DNA of 64,000 bases from Pseudomonas sp. P7548. Lineage in GTDB: Bacteria; Pseudomonadota; Gammaproteobacteria; Pseudomonadales; Pseudomonadaceae. Of the stretch, positions 1 through 9,264 are shown piece after piece (the stretch's first letter is position 1; each line of letters opens with the position of its first letter). The position numbers and the translations under genes were made by a program. The DNA lies in assembly GCF_013386585.1 (NCBI RefSeq), contig NZ_JACARO010000014.1, positions 62,359 through 126,358 on the forward strand, in the 5' to 3' direction. The notes beneath the pieces are model-generated. The model was given only the letters and a program-made list of their open reading frames with translations, ran no database searches and had not been told where the DNA came from.

Positions 1-857
1 AGGTAGAGGCTGTCGGCATCAGGCAATTGGCGGTCATGGATCGGCGAGAAGAAGTGCAACTCGGCACCCATCGCGCGTAGCAGGTCGAGACTGGCGCCGT
101 AGGTAAAGGCGAAGGCTTCGTCGCGGGCCACAGCAATACGCACGCCTTCGAGCAACGGCTCGGCCACGATCACTTCGGGCGCGGCAAAGGTGACCGGAGG
201 CGGTAAGGCGACTTCGCAGCTGCTGCCCAGTGCTTGAGCGGCGGCATCCAGGCGCACATCGAGATCATTCAATTCGCTGGCTTGCACCAGCCCCAGGTGT
301 CGGCTGGGCAGTTCGATCCCGGTTTCGCGGGACAATGCGCCATACCAGCGCAAGCCTTCAGTGAGGCTGCCTTCCAGCAACTGCGCGTGACGCAAGGTGC
401 CGACGCGGTTGGCCAGCACGCCGGCAAACGGCAGGTCCGGCTGATAACGCGCCAGGCCCAGGGCCAGGGCACCGAAGGTCTGGGCCATGGCGGTGCCGTC
501 GATCACGCCCAGCACCGGCACACCGAAGTGCCGCGCCAGGTCGGCGCTGGAGGGCGTACCGTCGAACAGGCCCATCACGCCTTCGATAAGGATCAGGTCG
601 GCCTCACCGGCCGCCTCCCACAACAGGCGGCGACTTTCCTGCTCGCCCACCATCCACATGTCCAGCTGGTACACCGGCGCACCGCTGGCACGCTCGTGGA
701 TCATGGGGTCGAGGAAGTCCGGACCGCATTTGAACACACGCACCTTGCGCCCCAGGTTGCGGTGCAAACGCGCCAGCGCGGCGGTGACGGTGGTTTTGCC
801 CTGGCCGGACGCCGGTGCGGCGATCAAGACGGCCGGGCAATGACGGGGCTGATTCAA
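1..857 (-). CDS. cobB: Cobyrinic acid a,c-diamide synthase, 3' end missing
   Basis: ATP-dependent amidation of the a and c acetate side chains of (hydrogeno)cobyrinic acid in adenosylcobalamin synthesis, in the cytoplasm. About 285 N-terminal residues are visible; the gene runs off the left edge. The glycine-rich ATP loop ASGQGKT is at residues 16-22, followed by the family signature FKCGPDFLDP and an LILIEGVMGLFDG stretch. No ATG is near the right place. A TTG at 855-857 overlaps the cobO stop (TTGA) and aligns the product with the usual N-terminus (xxPRHCPA), so translation is probably coupled to cobO. Both lie behind the riboswitch at 1560-1790. Confidence 0.93.
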   Translation of the reverse strand, partial: MNQPRHCPAVLIAAPASGQGKTTVTAALARLHRNLGRKVRVFKCGPDFLDPMIHERASGAPVYQLDMWMVGEQESRRLLWEAAGEADLILIEGVMGLFDGTPSSADLARHFGVPVLGVIDGTAMAQTFGALALGLARYQPDLPFAGVLANRVGTLRHAQLLEGSLTEGLRWYGALSRETGIELPSRHLGLVQASELNDLDVRLDAAAQALGSSCEVALPPPVTFAAPEVIVAEPLLEGVRIAVARDEAFAFTYGASLDLLRAMGAELHFFSPIHDRQLPDADSLY

Positions 858-1465
858 AGTTCGACGCCCTTCTGTGCCTTGATACCGGCCTGGAACGCGT
901 GCTTGAGCATGCCCATTTCGGTGACGGTGTCGCCCATTTCGATCAATTCGGGTTTGGCGCCACGGCCAGTGACCACCACGTGTTGCATCGGAGGTCGGGC
1001 TTGCAGGTCGCTGAGCACCTGGTCCAGGTCGAGGTAACCGTGCTTGAGGGCGATATTCAGCTCATCCAGCACCACCAGGCCGATGGCCGGGTCTTGCAGC
1101 AGTTCGCGGGACACCGCCCAGGCGGCTTCGGCGGCGGCGATGTCGCGCTGGCGGTCCTGGGTTTCCCAGGTGAAGCCTTCGCCCATGACGTGGAAACGCA
1201 CTTGCTCGGGGAAGCGGCGGAAGAACAACTCTTCACCGGTGCTGTTACGCCCCTTGATGAACTGCACCACACCGCACTGCATGCCGTGGCCCATGGCCCG
1301 GGCCAGCATGCCGAATGCGGAACTGCTCTTGCCTTTGCCGTTGCCGGTCAATACCAGCAGCAAACCGCATTCATTGGGGGAGTTGGCGATGCGCTCGTCG
1401 ATCACGGCTTTTTTGCGCAGCATGCGCGCCAGGTGGCGTTCGTCGCGGTCGGGGGAATCGGTCAT
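854..1465 (-). CDS. cobO: Cob(I)yrinic acid a,c-diamide adenosyltransferase
   Basis: Transfers the 5'-deoxyadenosyl group from ATP to the cobalt of corrinoids (CobA/CobO/BtuR family). It has 203 residues, the normal length. The P-loop GNGKGKSSS at residues 41-49 and the following QFIKG, VVLDELN and VTGRGA motifs are typical. The ATG at 1465 was chosen because GGAGAG lies seven bases upstream; a longer frame reaching 1528 only adds leader sequence without a ribosome site. First gene after the cobalamin riboswitch; its stop overlaps the cobB start. Confidence 0.95.
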   Translation of the reverse strand: MTDSPDRDERHLARMLRKKAVIDERIANSPNECGLLLVLTGNGKGKSSSAFGMLARAMGHGMQCGVVQFIKGRNSTGEELFFRRFPEQVRFHVMGEGFTWETQDRQRDIAAAEAAWAVSRELLQDPAIGLVVLDELNIALKHGYLDLDQVLSDLQARPPMQHVVVTGRGAKPELIEMGDTVTEMGMLKHAFQAGIKAQKGVEL

Positions 1466-1559
1466 GGCAGCTCTCCGTTGGGGCTGGACAAAAACGGCGG
1501 GCAGGAAAAAGAAAATACAGACAGCCAAGCATCGCCCACCGTGATGCTGTTGGATGCTC

Positions 1560-1790
1560 CGGGCCGGTCTCCGGGCTCATGAGTGGCGCCCTGCCCTTGT
1601 GAAAAGAGCGAGCAGGCCGACGTTGCGCCTTCCCATATCGCGCGCGATACAGTGGCAAAAGGCAGCGTCTTGACTCATTTACCGTTGCGGGGGCAGCGCC
1701 GGAATCGCGGCAGCACTGTGTACAAGTGCGCTCACTCACCGGCTTCCCTGTTTCACCCTGTCGACGCATACGCCACAGAGCACCTGGAAC
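1560..1790 (-). ncRNA. Cobalamin (AdoCbl) riboswitch
   Basis: Read on the minus strand, the conserved blocks of the cobalamin riboswitch occur in order: AACAGGGAA plus GCCGGTG (about 1736-1752), GCTGCCCCCGCAACGGTAA (about 1677-1695), the B12-box core GCCACTG (1650-1656), GGGAAGGC (about 1626-1633) and GAGCCCGGAGACCGGCC near the 3' end (1562-1579). The element ends about 95 bases before the cobO start, so it should shut off cobO-cobB when adenosylcobalamin is plentiful. Block order and sequence leave little doubt; exact ends are approximate. Confidence 0.95.
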
Positions 1791-1901
1791 AAGCCGCGAA
1801 GGTTAGTGGGTTGGGGGTGGAGCGTCAATTAAAGCCGGCCTCGCACTTGAACCATCGGACCGCCGTACTCCTCTACCCTTACAGGTATTCAGGAGAACAC
1901 C

Positions 1902-3215
1902 ATGCATAAAACCAGACTCGCCTTACTGATCATGCTCGCAGGCACCCTCGCCGCCTGCGGTGAAAGCTCAACGTTGCAGGTGTCGGACGGCACCGGCCCT
2001 TCGCCCAAGTTGCCCGAACCGAACAAGACACTGATCCCCACCGTCAACATCGCCCCGGCGATCGGCTGGCCTGATGGCGCAAAACCCACGGCGGCCGCTG
2101 GCACCCAGGTGGCCGCGTTCGCCGAAGGGCTGGACCACCCGCGCTGGCTGTATGTGCTGCCCAACGGCGATGTGCTGGTGGCCGAAACCAATGCGCCGCC
2201 CAAACCGGATGATGCCAAGGGGATTCGCGGCTGGGTCATGGAGAAGGTCATGGGCCGCGCCGGCGCGGGTGTGCCGAGCCCGAACCGCATCACACTGCTG
2301 CGCGATGCCGACCACGACGGCGTTGCCGAGACGCGCACAGTGTTCCTGGAGAACCTGAACTCACCGTTCGGCATGACCCTGGTCGGCAACGATCTGTACG
2401 TGGCGGACTCGGACCAACTGCTGCGCTTCCCCTATCAACCGGGCGAAACCACGATCAAGGAAGCCGGCACCAAAGTGGTCGACCTGCCAGGCGGCAGCAT
2501 CAACCACCACTGGACCAAGAACGTAGTAGCGAGCAAAGACGGCAGCAAACTGTATGTGAGCGTCGGCTCCAACAGCAACGTCGGCGAAAACGGCCTGGAA
2601 GCGGAAGAAGGTCGGGCGGCGATCTGGGAAGTGGATCGCGCCACGGGCCAGCACCGCATCTTCGCCTCAGGCCTGCGCAACCCGAATGGCATGGCTTGGG
2701 AGCCGCAGACGGGCAAGTTGTGGACGGCGGTAAATGAGCGTGACGAGATCGGCAGCGACTTGGTGCCGGACTACATCACGTCGGTCAAGGATGGCGGCTT
2801 CTACGGCTGGCCTTTCAGTTATTACGGCCAGCACGTGGATGTGCGCGTTTCGCCGCAGAACCTGGAGCTGGTGGCCAAGGCCATCGCGCCGGACTATGCC
2901 GTGGGCCCGCATACGGCATCGTTGGGGCTGACCTTCGCAGAGGGCAACAAACTGCCGGCGCAGTTCAGCAACGGGGCATTTATCGGCCAGCATGGATCGT
3001 GGAACCGCAAGCCACACAGTGGCTACAAGGTGATCTTTGTGCCGTTCGAGGGTGGCCAGCCTAAGGGGCAACCGGTGGACGTGCTGACGGGGTTTCTCGA
3101 TAAAGATGAGAAGGCCATGGGGCGGCCGGTGGGTGTGGTGGTTGATCAGCAGGGGGATTTGCTGGTGGCCGATGATGTGGGGAACAAGGTGTGGCGGGTG
3201 TCGCCAGTCAAATAA
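1902..3215 (+). CDS. PQQ-dependent sugar dehydrogenase-like (sorbosone dehydrogenase family) lipoprotein
   Basis: 437 residues. The N-terminus is a lipoprotein signal ([19 protein letters not shown], Cys19), so the mature protein is probably membrane-anchored in the periplasm. The body is a six-bladed propeller of the glucose/sorbosone dehydrogenase type: [54 protein letters not shown] and [12 protein letters not shown] are the recurrent blade motifs of soluble PQQ aldose dehydrogenases. The natural substrate cannot be told from sequence. AGGAG lies just before the ATG. It is transcribed alone, divergent from the cobO riboswitch, and ends in a perfect hairpin. Confidence 0.88.
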   Translation: MHKTRLALLIMLAGTLAACGESSTLQVSDGTGPSPKLPEPNKTLIPTVNIAPAIGWPDGAKPTAAAGTQVAAFAEGLDHPRWLYVLPNGDVLVAETNAPPKPDDAKGIRGWVMEKVMGRAGAGVPSPNRITLLRDADHDGVAETRTVFLENLNSPFGMTLVGNDLYVADSDQLLRFPYQPGETTIKEAGTKVVDLPGGSINHHWTKNVVASKDGSKLYVSVGSNSNVGENGLEAEEGRAAIWEVDRATGQHRIFASGLRNPNGMAWEPQTGKLWTAVNERDEIGSDLVPDYITSVKDGGFYGWPFSYYGQHVDVRVSPQNLELVAKAIAPDYAVGPHTASLGLTFAEGNKLPAQFSNGAFIGQHGSWNRKPHSGYKVIFVPFEGGQPKGQPVDVLTGFLDKDEKAMGRPVGVVVDQQGDLLVADDVGNKVWRVSPVK

Positions 3216-3222
3216 ATACAAA

Positions 3223-3256
3223 ACCCGTAGGAGCCGGCTTGCCGGCTCCTACGGGT
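3223..3256. terminator. Perfect REP-type hairpin between convergent genes
   Basis: Two 16-base arms (ACCCGTAGGAGCCGGC and its exact complement) separated by TT. The core GTAGGAGCCGGCTTGCCGGC is the same word that opens the REPINs at 37759 and 56288, so this is a solitary REP hairpin. It lies between the stops of the sugar dehydrogenase gene and the NlpC/P60 gene and could end transcription from both sides, although no long T-run follows. Confidence 0.7.
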
Positions 3257-3257
3257 G

Positions 3258-3797
3258 TTATGGGTTGCGAGCCAGGTTTGTTGGCAACACGCGCTTGGCG
3301 CTCAGGTAAGCATTCTGCCAATACGCCTTGGACAAGGTATCCAGCTTGACCGTACCGCCGGTTTGCGGCGCGTGTACGAAACGCCCCTCCCCCACGTAGA
3401 TCCCGGCATGGCTGACCTGTGAACCGCCACCGGTGGCGAAGAACAGCAAGTCGCCGGTCTGCAGGTTCTCTTCGCTGACGTCCTGAGCACGCATCACGAT
3501 CAGCTCGCGGGTGGTGCGCGGCAACGAGATACCCGCCGCGTCACGGTAGACAAAGCCGATCAAGCCACTGCAGTCGAAACCGGAGTCCGGTGTGTTGCCG
3601 CCCCAGCGGTAAGGCGTGCCAACCAGGCCCAGCGCACGGAAGAGCACGTCTTCGGCAGCAGGCGAGAAGCTCTGACTGGAATAGTTGAACACGGGCTTGG
3701 GCTTGGCCGCCACGAACGCAGGGGGCGGTGGACGGCTTGCGCAGGCGCTGAGGAGCGCGGCGCAAACGAGAAGAATGAGGCGGGCTGAGGTCGACAT
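3258..3797 (-). CDS. NlpC/P60 lipoprotein peptidoglycan endopeptidase
   Basis: 179 residues from the ATG at 3797 (a longer frame reaches 3866 but adds a non-signal leader). Lipobox LSAC gives Cys19; a proline-rich linker follows, then an NlpC/P60 domain with catalytic Cys76 in FDCSG, His130 in VSHAGIYVG and a third polar position near His142. It should cleave D-Glu-meso-DAP bonds in peptidoglycan, anchored in the outer membrane. A second NlpC/P60 gene lies directly upstream in the same orientation, probably a tandem duplication. Confidence 0.92.
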   Translation of the reverse strand: MSTSARLILLVCAALLSACASRPPPPAFVAAKPKPVFNYSSQSFSPAAEDVLFRALGLVGTPYRWGGNTPDSGFDCSGLIGFVYRDAAGISLPRTTRELIVMRAQDVSEENLQTGDLLFFATGGGSQVSHAGIYVGEGRFVHAPQTGGTVKLDTLSKAYWQNAYLSAKRVLPTNLARNP

Positions 3798-3942
3798 GGG
3801 CAGAACAATCCTGGTCTGGATGCGGCTTTTCGCTGCCGAACGCTGAAAACCAGAACGCGCAAGCAAAGCTCGCGCGAACGGATTACAACAATATCCAGGG
3901 ATTCTAGCGCTTACACGTCAAACTTCAAGTATCACTTTAAGT

Positions 3943-4572
3943 TTACTTGCTAGCGGTAACCGTCGTCGGGGCCATGGCGAGTGCGCGCTTGGCTTCGATG
4001 AAGGTTTTGCTCCAGTAGCTGTCACCCAGGTTGTCGACTCGAACACCGCCACTGCGACGGCTGCTGGAGTGGATAAACTGGTTGTCGCCCAGGTAGATAC
4101 CTGCATGGCTTACGCGACCACGACCCGCCGTACTGAAGAAAAGCAGATCACCCGGCTTGAGGTTGTTGCGCGCGACCAACGGTGCATCCACGTTGATCAT
4201 TTCGCGGGTGGAGCGTGGCAGGTTCATGCCCGCTTCTTCGCGGAACAGGTAGCCGATGAAGCCGCTGCAGTCGAAACCGGCTTCAGAGGTACCGCCGAAA
4301 CGGTAACGGGTACCGATCAGGGACATGCCGCGTTCAAGAATGCTGTCGGCCAGAACTGGAAGCTGATAAGGCTTGTTGCCGGCGAAGTCGGCCAGTTCCT
4401 TCTCGGTTGCAACTTCTTCCTCATAGACAGTGGAAGACTGCGATGCAACGAATTTTGCCTGGGACTGCTGTTGGGTTTTCTGCTGCTCTGCCACTTGCTG
4501 AGGGTGGGAGGCGCAACCAAACAACAGGGTAACGAGTGCGAGGGGCACGAGGGGTGCGAAGCGATTTAGCAT
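3943..4572 (-). CDS. NlpC/P60 lipoprotein peptidoglycan endopeptidase (second copy)
   Basis: 209 residues from the ATG at 4572; a GTG two codons upstream is an alternative, and neither has a strong ribosome site. Signal peptide with lipobox LFGC (Cys20), then a Gln/Ser-rich linker and a C-terminal NlpC/P60 domain with Cys102 (FDCSG), His156 (VSHAGIYLG) and His168. Closely similar in its domain to the gene downstream (3258-3797), with a longer linker. Probably a cell-wall hydrolase used in growth or division. Confidence 0.9.
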   Translation of the reverse strand: MLNRFAPLVPLALVTLLFGCASHPQQVAEQQKTQQQSQAKFVASQSSTVYEEEVATEKELADFAGNKPYQLPVLADSILERGMSLIGTRYRFGGTSEAGFDCSGFIGYLFREEAGMNLPRSTREMINVDAPLVARNNLKPGDLLFFSTAGRGRVSHAGIYLGDNQFIHSSSRRSGGVRVDNLGDSYWSKTFIEAKRALAMAPTTVTASK

Positions 4573-4785
4573 GGGCACGACCGTGGCTGATATGTAAAGA
4601 AGTCGAGACTATGCCCGCTATCAGATCGATTTGCAAATTCAATCGTGATCTATGTGACTTCTTGTTTGGACTATGACATCTAAGCCCTTAACACCCTATA
4701 CGTGCCTTTTGCGTGGCCAAACCGGCCCAAACGCAGGTTTTCTGGCGCCTGTAATTTGCCAGAAGCCCCGAAACACAAGGGTTGG

Positions 4786-5490
4786 CTACCAGCCGAGGGT
4801 TTCCTTGAGGAAGGGAATGGTGAGCTTGCGCTGGGCCTGCAAGGAGGCCTGGTCGAGTTGTTCGAGCAAGTCGAACAACGCACTCATGCTTCGAGTGCCG
4901 CGCGTGAGGATAAAGTGCCCCACTTCGTCAGTGAGGTGCAGGCCGCGACGGGAAGCGCGCAGCTGCAAGGCGCGCAGTTTGTCTTCGTCGGACAACGGGC
5001 GCATCTGGAAGATCAACGCCAGGGTCATGCGCGACTTGAGGTCGGCCAGCTTGATCGGCAATTCGCGTGGCGAGGTGGATGCCGCGATCAACAGGCGCCG
5101 CCCACTGTCACGCAGGCGGTTGAACAGGTGAAACAACGCCTCTTCCCACTCGGCCTTGCCGGCGATCGCTTGCAGATCGTCCAGGCACACCAGCTCGTAT
5201 TGTTCGAGATGGTCGAAGATACCAATCCCACGATCCATCAACTCCGCCAGGGGCAGGTAAACCGCCGGCTCGCCCATCTGCTCGAAACGCAGGCACGCGG
5301 CCTGCAGCAGGTGGGTACGCCCCACGCCGTGTTTGCCCCACAGATAGATCAGGCTTTCAGTCCACCCGGCGTCGGCTTCGCAAAGCCGCTCGACATAGCC
5401 GAGTGCAGCGGCATTGGCGCCTGGGTAGTAGTTGATGAAGGTGGCGTCGTCACGCAGACGCACACCCAAGGGCAGCTGAATCGGTTTCAT
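4786..5490 (-). CDS. hda: DnaA regulatory inactivator Hda
   Basis: DnaA-related AAA+ protein that, bound to the DNA polymerase sliding clamp, stimulates hydrolysis of ATP on DnaA and so limits re-initiation. 234 residues. The clamp-binding motif QLPLGV is at residues 5-10; Walker A is GKHGVGRTH (about 52-60), Walker B VCLDDL, and Sensor regions follow. It lacks the DnaA DNA-binding domain. The gene lies downstream of the PerM-like exporter in the same direction, separated by a 203-base gap with a hairpin (5657-5684). Confidence 0.94.
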   Translation of the reverse strand: MKPIQLPLGVRLRDDATFINYYPGANAAALGYVERLCEADAGWTESLIYLWGKHGVGRTHLLQAACLRFEQMGEPAVYLPLAELMDRGIGIFDHLEQYELVCLDDLQAIAGKAEWEEALFHLFNRLRDSGRRLLIAASTSPRELPIKLADLKSRMTLALIFQMRPLSDEDKLRALQLRASRRGLHLTDEVGHFILTRGTRSMSALFDLLEQLDQASLQAQRKLTIPFLKETLGW

Positions 5491-5656
5491 GCTGACTGAA
5501 CGGCTCCAAACGAACCGTTAGTGGCCTCTGTGTAAAGTTTGCAAAGTTTATACCCGTGACGCCGGGCGCACAATGCAGCAGACCACAAGCAAAATCAAAG
5601 GTTTGCGTTAACTTGGGCGATTTGCGCAAATTGTTTGACACCCCGGTGCCATAAAC

Positions 5657-5684
5657 CACAAACCCGGCCTGGGCCGGGTTTGTG
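5657..5684 (-). terminator. Hairpin downstream of the AI-2E family exporter
   Basis: Perfect inverted repeat with 13-base arms (CACAAACCCGGCC and its complement) around TG, ten bases past the stop of the exporter gene and about 170 bases before the hda start. The arm ends supply short T tracts on both strands. Likely an intrinsic terminator partly separating the exporter from hda. Confidence 0.7.
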
Positions 5685-5693
5685 ACGAAGGGG

Positions 5694-6767
5694 TTACAGG
5701 TCGGGGTCTTCCACCCCCGTGTACACATCCGAATCCTTGTACAGATCATGCACATGGCGCACCAGCACCATGATCACCGCCGCCACCGGCAGCGCCAGCA
5801 GGATGCCGGTAAAGCCGAACAGCTCACCGCCCGCCAGGATCGCGAAGATCACGGCCACCGGGTGCAGGCCGATCCGATCCCCCACCAGCAGCGGCGTCAG
5901 CACCATCCCCTCCAACGCCTGACCCACCATGAACACCGCAACGATACCCAGCATCGGATACAGGTCGCCACCAAACTGGAACAACCCCGCCACCAGCGCC
6001 GCGCCGATACCGATCACAAACCCCATATAAGGCACGATAGCGGCCAGGCCGGCGATCAGGCCGATCAACAGGCCCAATTCCAGGCCGATCGCCATCAGGC
6101 CCGCTGCGTAAATGATCCCCAGCGCCAGCATCACCAGTAACTGGCCACGTACAAACGCCCCCAGCACCTCATGACACTCTTCGGCGAGGGAGACGATGCG
6201 CTCCTCACGATTGCGCGGCAGCAGGCTGCGGATCTTGGCCATCATGATGTCCCAGTCACGCAGCAGGTAGAACGCCACCACCGGGATCAGCACCAGGTTG
6301 GTCAGCCAGCCAATCAACGCCAGGCTGGACGCCGTGGCCTGGCTGAGCACCACGCCAACGATATCGGTGGTCTGGCCCATGTGCTCACTGATGGCCGCCT
6401 TGACCTTGTCGAACTTCCAGAACCCATCCGACAACCCCAGCTTGGCCTGGGCCCACGGCATGGCCGTGTGCTGCAGCCAGTCGAGCATCTGCGGCGCCAG
6501 CTCATAGAGACGAAACAGCTGCTTGGCCAACATCGGCACCAGCACCAGCACCAACGCCGTGATGATCAAGGTGAACAAGGCGAACACCGCCACCACACCC
6601 CAGGTGCGCGACAGGCCGACTTTTTCCAGGCGATCCACCACCGGATCGAACAGATAAGCCAGCAGCAACGCAACCAGGAATGGCGTCAGGATCGAATGCA
6701 GCAAAAACACAAAACCGCACAGCAGGACAATCCCGCCAAGCCACACCCAACGACGCGTATCCGCCAT
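5694..6767 (-). CDS. AI-2E family transporter (PerM/TqsA-like)
   Basis: 357 residues, an inner-membrane protein with about eight hydrophobic segments: a pair at the N-terminus (residues about 6-40), one at about 60-80, and five in the C-terminal half, the usual AI-2E exporter (PF01594) layout. Signature stretches are LFDPVVDRLEK near residue 40 and PVVAFYLLRDWD in the middle. Transported substrate unknown; the family name does not prove autoinducer-2 export. The start at 6767 has GGAG six bases upstream; an ATG at 6779 is the alternative. It follows the DUF2066 gene with a 42-base gap, so the two are probably one transcript. Confidence 0.88.
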   Translation of the reverse strand: MADTRRWVWLGGIVLLCGFVFLLHSILTPFLVALLLAYLFDPVVDRLEKVGLSRTWGVVAVFALFTLIITALVLVLVPMLAKQLFRLYELAPQMLDWLQHTAMPWAQAKLGLSDGFWKFDKVKAAISEHMGQTTDIVGVVLSQATASSLALIGWLTNLVLIPVVAFYLLRDWDIMMAKIRSLLPRNREERIVSLAEECHEVLGAFVRGQLLVMLALGIIYAAGLMAIGLELGLLIGLIAGLAAIVPYMGFVIGIGAALVAGLFQFGGDLYPMLGIVAVFMVGQALEGMVLTPLLVGDRIGLHPVAVIFAILAGGELFGFTGILLALPVAAVIMVLVRHVHDLYKDSDVYTGVEDPDL

Positions 6768-6809
6768 AAACCACTCCATCTCTAGCTGCTTCTATATAAG
6801 GAAGAACAT

Positions 6810-7850
6810 TTACCAACGAAAACGCAGTTGCGCCTGAGGCTCGGGAGCAGGGGCCGGTTGAGTGCCGTCCACTGCCGGCTGCTGTGCAGGTGCCTCACCC
6901 GCTGGCACCTCCTGCAACTTGGCCAGACTCAACTGAGTACGCAACTGATCGGCACTGCCATTGACGCGATACACGATGCGATTGCCATCGACCAACAGGG
7001 GCTGCCCGCCAAACGGCTCAAGCAGATGGCCCAATGCGGCATAACGCTCAAGGGTCATGCCCTGCACTTCCAGCAATTGTTCCGTACTCACGCCCGGCTT
7101 GACCGCGAAGCGTGGCGCGAGCTTCTGGCTGACCGCCAGCATCACCGCATCGGCGACGGCGCCGGTATCAGCGCCTTGGGCGGTGCCCTGCTCGCTCTTG
7201 TCACCCAGCCACAAGCGCCACTTGGCTTGCCATTGATTGCCTTCCTGGCGCGCATGCACCGCCAGCAACGCATCGGCGCCGTAACGCTCGGACGCGGCGC
7301 GCAGGGGTGTGGCGTCAGCGCTTTCCAGGTTCGGCGCGGTGGCGACCACCTGCTCGTCCAGGTCACCCAACGGCAGGCGCAGTGGCAAGCCACGGTGCTG
7401 TGCGGCTCGGCGCAATGCCTGGGCAACTGCCTGGCCATCACCGACCAGGCTGCTGCCTTCGGTGGAATCGTTCAGCCACCAACCGAGGATCGACGGCCGA
7501 TTGCTGCCCCAGATCGACAGGCCCGCCTCACGCAAGGCGCGGTCGGTGCTCACCGGGTCGAAATCCACTTGCAGGCTTTCCGGAGGGCCGGCGTCGTAGC
7601 CGTACTGACTGATGATTTGTTGCGGATCCTTACGGACGGCTGCCAGGCCCGGGCCATCGGCAGCCTTGGCGTCGCCGGTCAGGCGGATTACCAGGGTCTG
7701 CACGGCGCGCTGGGTGGCCTGGTCGCGCTCCTGGGGCGACTGGCTGCTGACCGGTTCAAGTACTTGGTAAAGACCATTGAGGGTTTCGGCATGACTCGCC
7801 AGGCTGACCAACGACAAGCAGCCTACAAAGAAGAATTTGCACAGACGCAT
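6810..7850 (-). CDS. DUF2066 domain periplasmic protein
   Basis: 346 residues from the ATG at 7850, which begins a clear Sec signal peptide (MRLCKFFFVGCLSLVSLASHA). The mature part starts ETLNGLYQVLEPV, typical of DUF2066 proteins found next to purM in pseudomonads. The C-terminus is a Pro/Ala/Gln-rich tail ending QLRFRW. Function not known. It is divergent from purM and upstream of the PerM-like gene and hda. No catalytic motif is recognisable. Confidence 0.85.
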   Translation of the reverse strand: MRLCKFFFVGCLSLVSLASHAETLNGLYQVLEPVSSQSPQERDQATQRAVQTLVIRLTGDAKAADGPGLAAVRKDPQQIISQYGYDAGPPESLQVDFDPVSTDRALREAGLSIWGSNRPSILGWWLNDSTEGSSLVGDGQAVAQALRRAAQHRGLPLRLPLGDLDEQVVATAPNLESADATPLRAASERYGADALLAVHARQEGNQWQAKWRLWLGDKSEQGTAQGADTGAVADAVMLAVSQKLAPRFAVKPGVSTEQLLEVQGMTLERYAALGHLLEPFGGQPLLVDGNRIVYRVNGSADQLRTQLSLAKLQEVPAGEAPAQQPAVDGTQPAPAPEPQAQLRFRW

Positions 7851-8205
7851 GAAAGATTCCCGAACGACAAAATTAGCGGCTGGAACAGACCGTGTGAACT
7901 CGGTTTGCCAAGGCTGTGACCACAGCGACTGGTAAAACATTCACAGGGTCTTGGTAAGTTTTCGTACTGTCATAACGATAGCGGGTTCAAGGCTATACCT
8001 TAATACGCGCCTTGGCAGACTCGGTCAGCAATTTTTAACCGGCTTTTTTCACGGATATGGCCCTGCCCGTCGGCCCGAGGATGGCCGCTGCCCCTCAAGC
8101 CTGATAAAATCGCGCGCCTTCGCAGACCGTCAACGGCTGGGCCTTTTACAAAAAGCGCCTGCCCGCTCGGTCGTTACCCAGAAATCCCCCCTAAAGGCCT
8201 GGATC

Positions 8206-9264
8206 ATGAGCAAGCAACCCTCCCTGAGCTACAAGGACGCCGGTGTAGACATCGACGCCGGTGAAGCATTGGTCGAACGCATCAAGAGCGTCGCCAAGCG
8301 CACTGCGCGCCCCGAAGTCATGGGCGGCCTGGGCGGTTTTGGCGCCCTCTGCGAAATCCCGGCCGGCTACAAGCAGCCCGTACTGGTCTCCGGCACCGAC
8401 GGCGTGGGCACCAAGCTGCGCCTGGCACTGAACCTGAACAAACACGACAGCATCGGCATCGACCTGGTTGCCATGTGCGTCAACGACCTGGTGGTGTGCG
8501 GCGCCGAGCCGCTGTTCTTCCTGGACTACTACGCCACCGGCAAGCTGAACGTGGACACCGCAGCACAAGTGGTCACCGGTATCGGCGCTGGCTGCGAACT
8601 GTCGGGTTGCTCCCTGGTGGGCGGCGAAACCGCTGAAATGCCAGGCATGTACGAAGGCGAAGACTACGACCTGGCCGGCTTCTGCGTTGGCGTTGTAGAA
8701 AAAGCTGAAATCATCGACGGTTCCAAAGTCGCCGCGGGCGACGCCCTGCTGGCCCTGCCGTCCTCCGGCCCGCACTCCAACGGTTACTCGCTGATCCGCA
8801 AGATCATCGAAGTGTCCGGCGCCGACATCGAGAACACCCAGCTCGACGGCAAGCCGCTGACCGACCTGCTGATGGCTCCGACCCGCATCTACGTCAAGCC
8901 ACTGCTCAAGCTGATCAAGGACACCGGCGCCGTCAAGGCCATGGCCCACATCACCGGTGGCGGCCTGCTGGACAACATCCCGCGCGTCCTGCCTAAAGGC
9001 GCCCAGGCCATTGTCGACGTGGCCAGCTGGCAGCGTCCTGCGGTCTTCGACTGGCTGCAAGAGAAAGGCAACGTCAACGAAACCGAGATGCACCGCGTGC
9101 TGAACTGCGGCGTGGGCATGGTGATCTGCGTGGCACAAGAGCACGTTGAAACCGCGCTGAACGTGCTGCGTGAAGCCGGCGAGCAGCCTTGGGTCATCGG
9201 TCAGATCGCCACTGCCCCGGAAGGCGCAGCCCAGGTTGAACTGAAGAACCTCAAGGCTCATTAA
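8206..9264 (+). CDS. purM: Phosphoribosylformylglycinamidine cyclo-ligase (AIR synthetase)
   Basis: Fifth step of purine synthesis: ATP-dependent closure of FGAM to AIR. 352 residues starting [19 protein letters not shown] at the ATG 8206; the open frame further upstream is leader. Diagnostic motifs are [56 protein letters not shown] and [12 protein letters not shown]. The stop overlaps the purN start by one base (TAATG), so the two are translationally coupled. A GATAAAAT hexamer region near 8103 could be the -10 element. Confidence 0.97.
   Translation: MSKQPSLSYKDAGVDIDAGEALVERIKSVAKRTARPEVMGGLGGFGALCEIPAGYKQPVLVSGTDGVGTKLRLALNLNKHDSIGIDLVAMCVNDLVVCGAEPLFFLDYYATGKLNVDTAAQVVTGIGAGCELSGCSLVGGETAEMPGMYEGEDYDLAGFCVGVVEKAEIIDGSKVAAGDALLALPSSGPHSNGYSLIRKIIEVSGADIENTQLDGKPLTDLLMAPTRIYVKPLLKLIKDTGAVKAMAHITGGGLLDNIPRVLPKGAQAIVDVASWQRPAVFDWLQEKGNVNETEMHRVLNCGVGMVICVAQEHVETALNVLREAGEQPWVIGQIATAPEGAAQVELKNLKAH

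Noticed and set aside
1466..1901. Longer N-terminus for cobO and short frames inside the riboswitch
   Set aside because: These frames lie inside the conserved riboswitch and lack ribosome sites; the ATG at 1465 has one.
4740..4764. Inverted repeat TTCTGGC/GCCAGAA past the hda stop
   Set aside because: No T-run on the minus strand after it and short arms; a terminator call was too weak.
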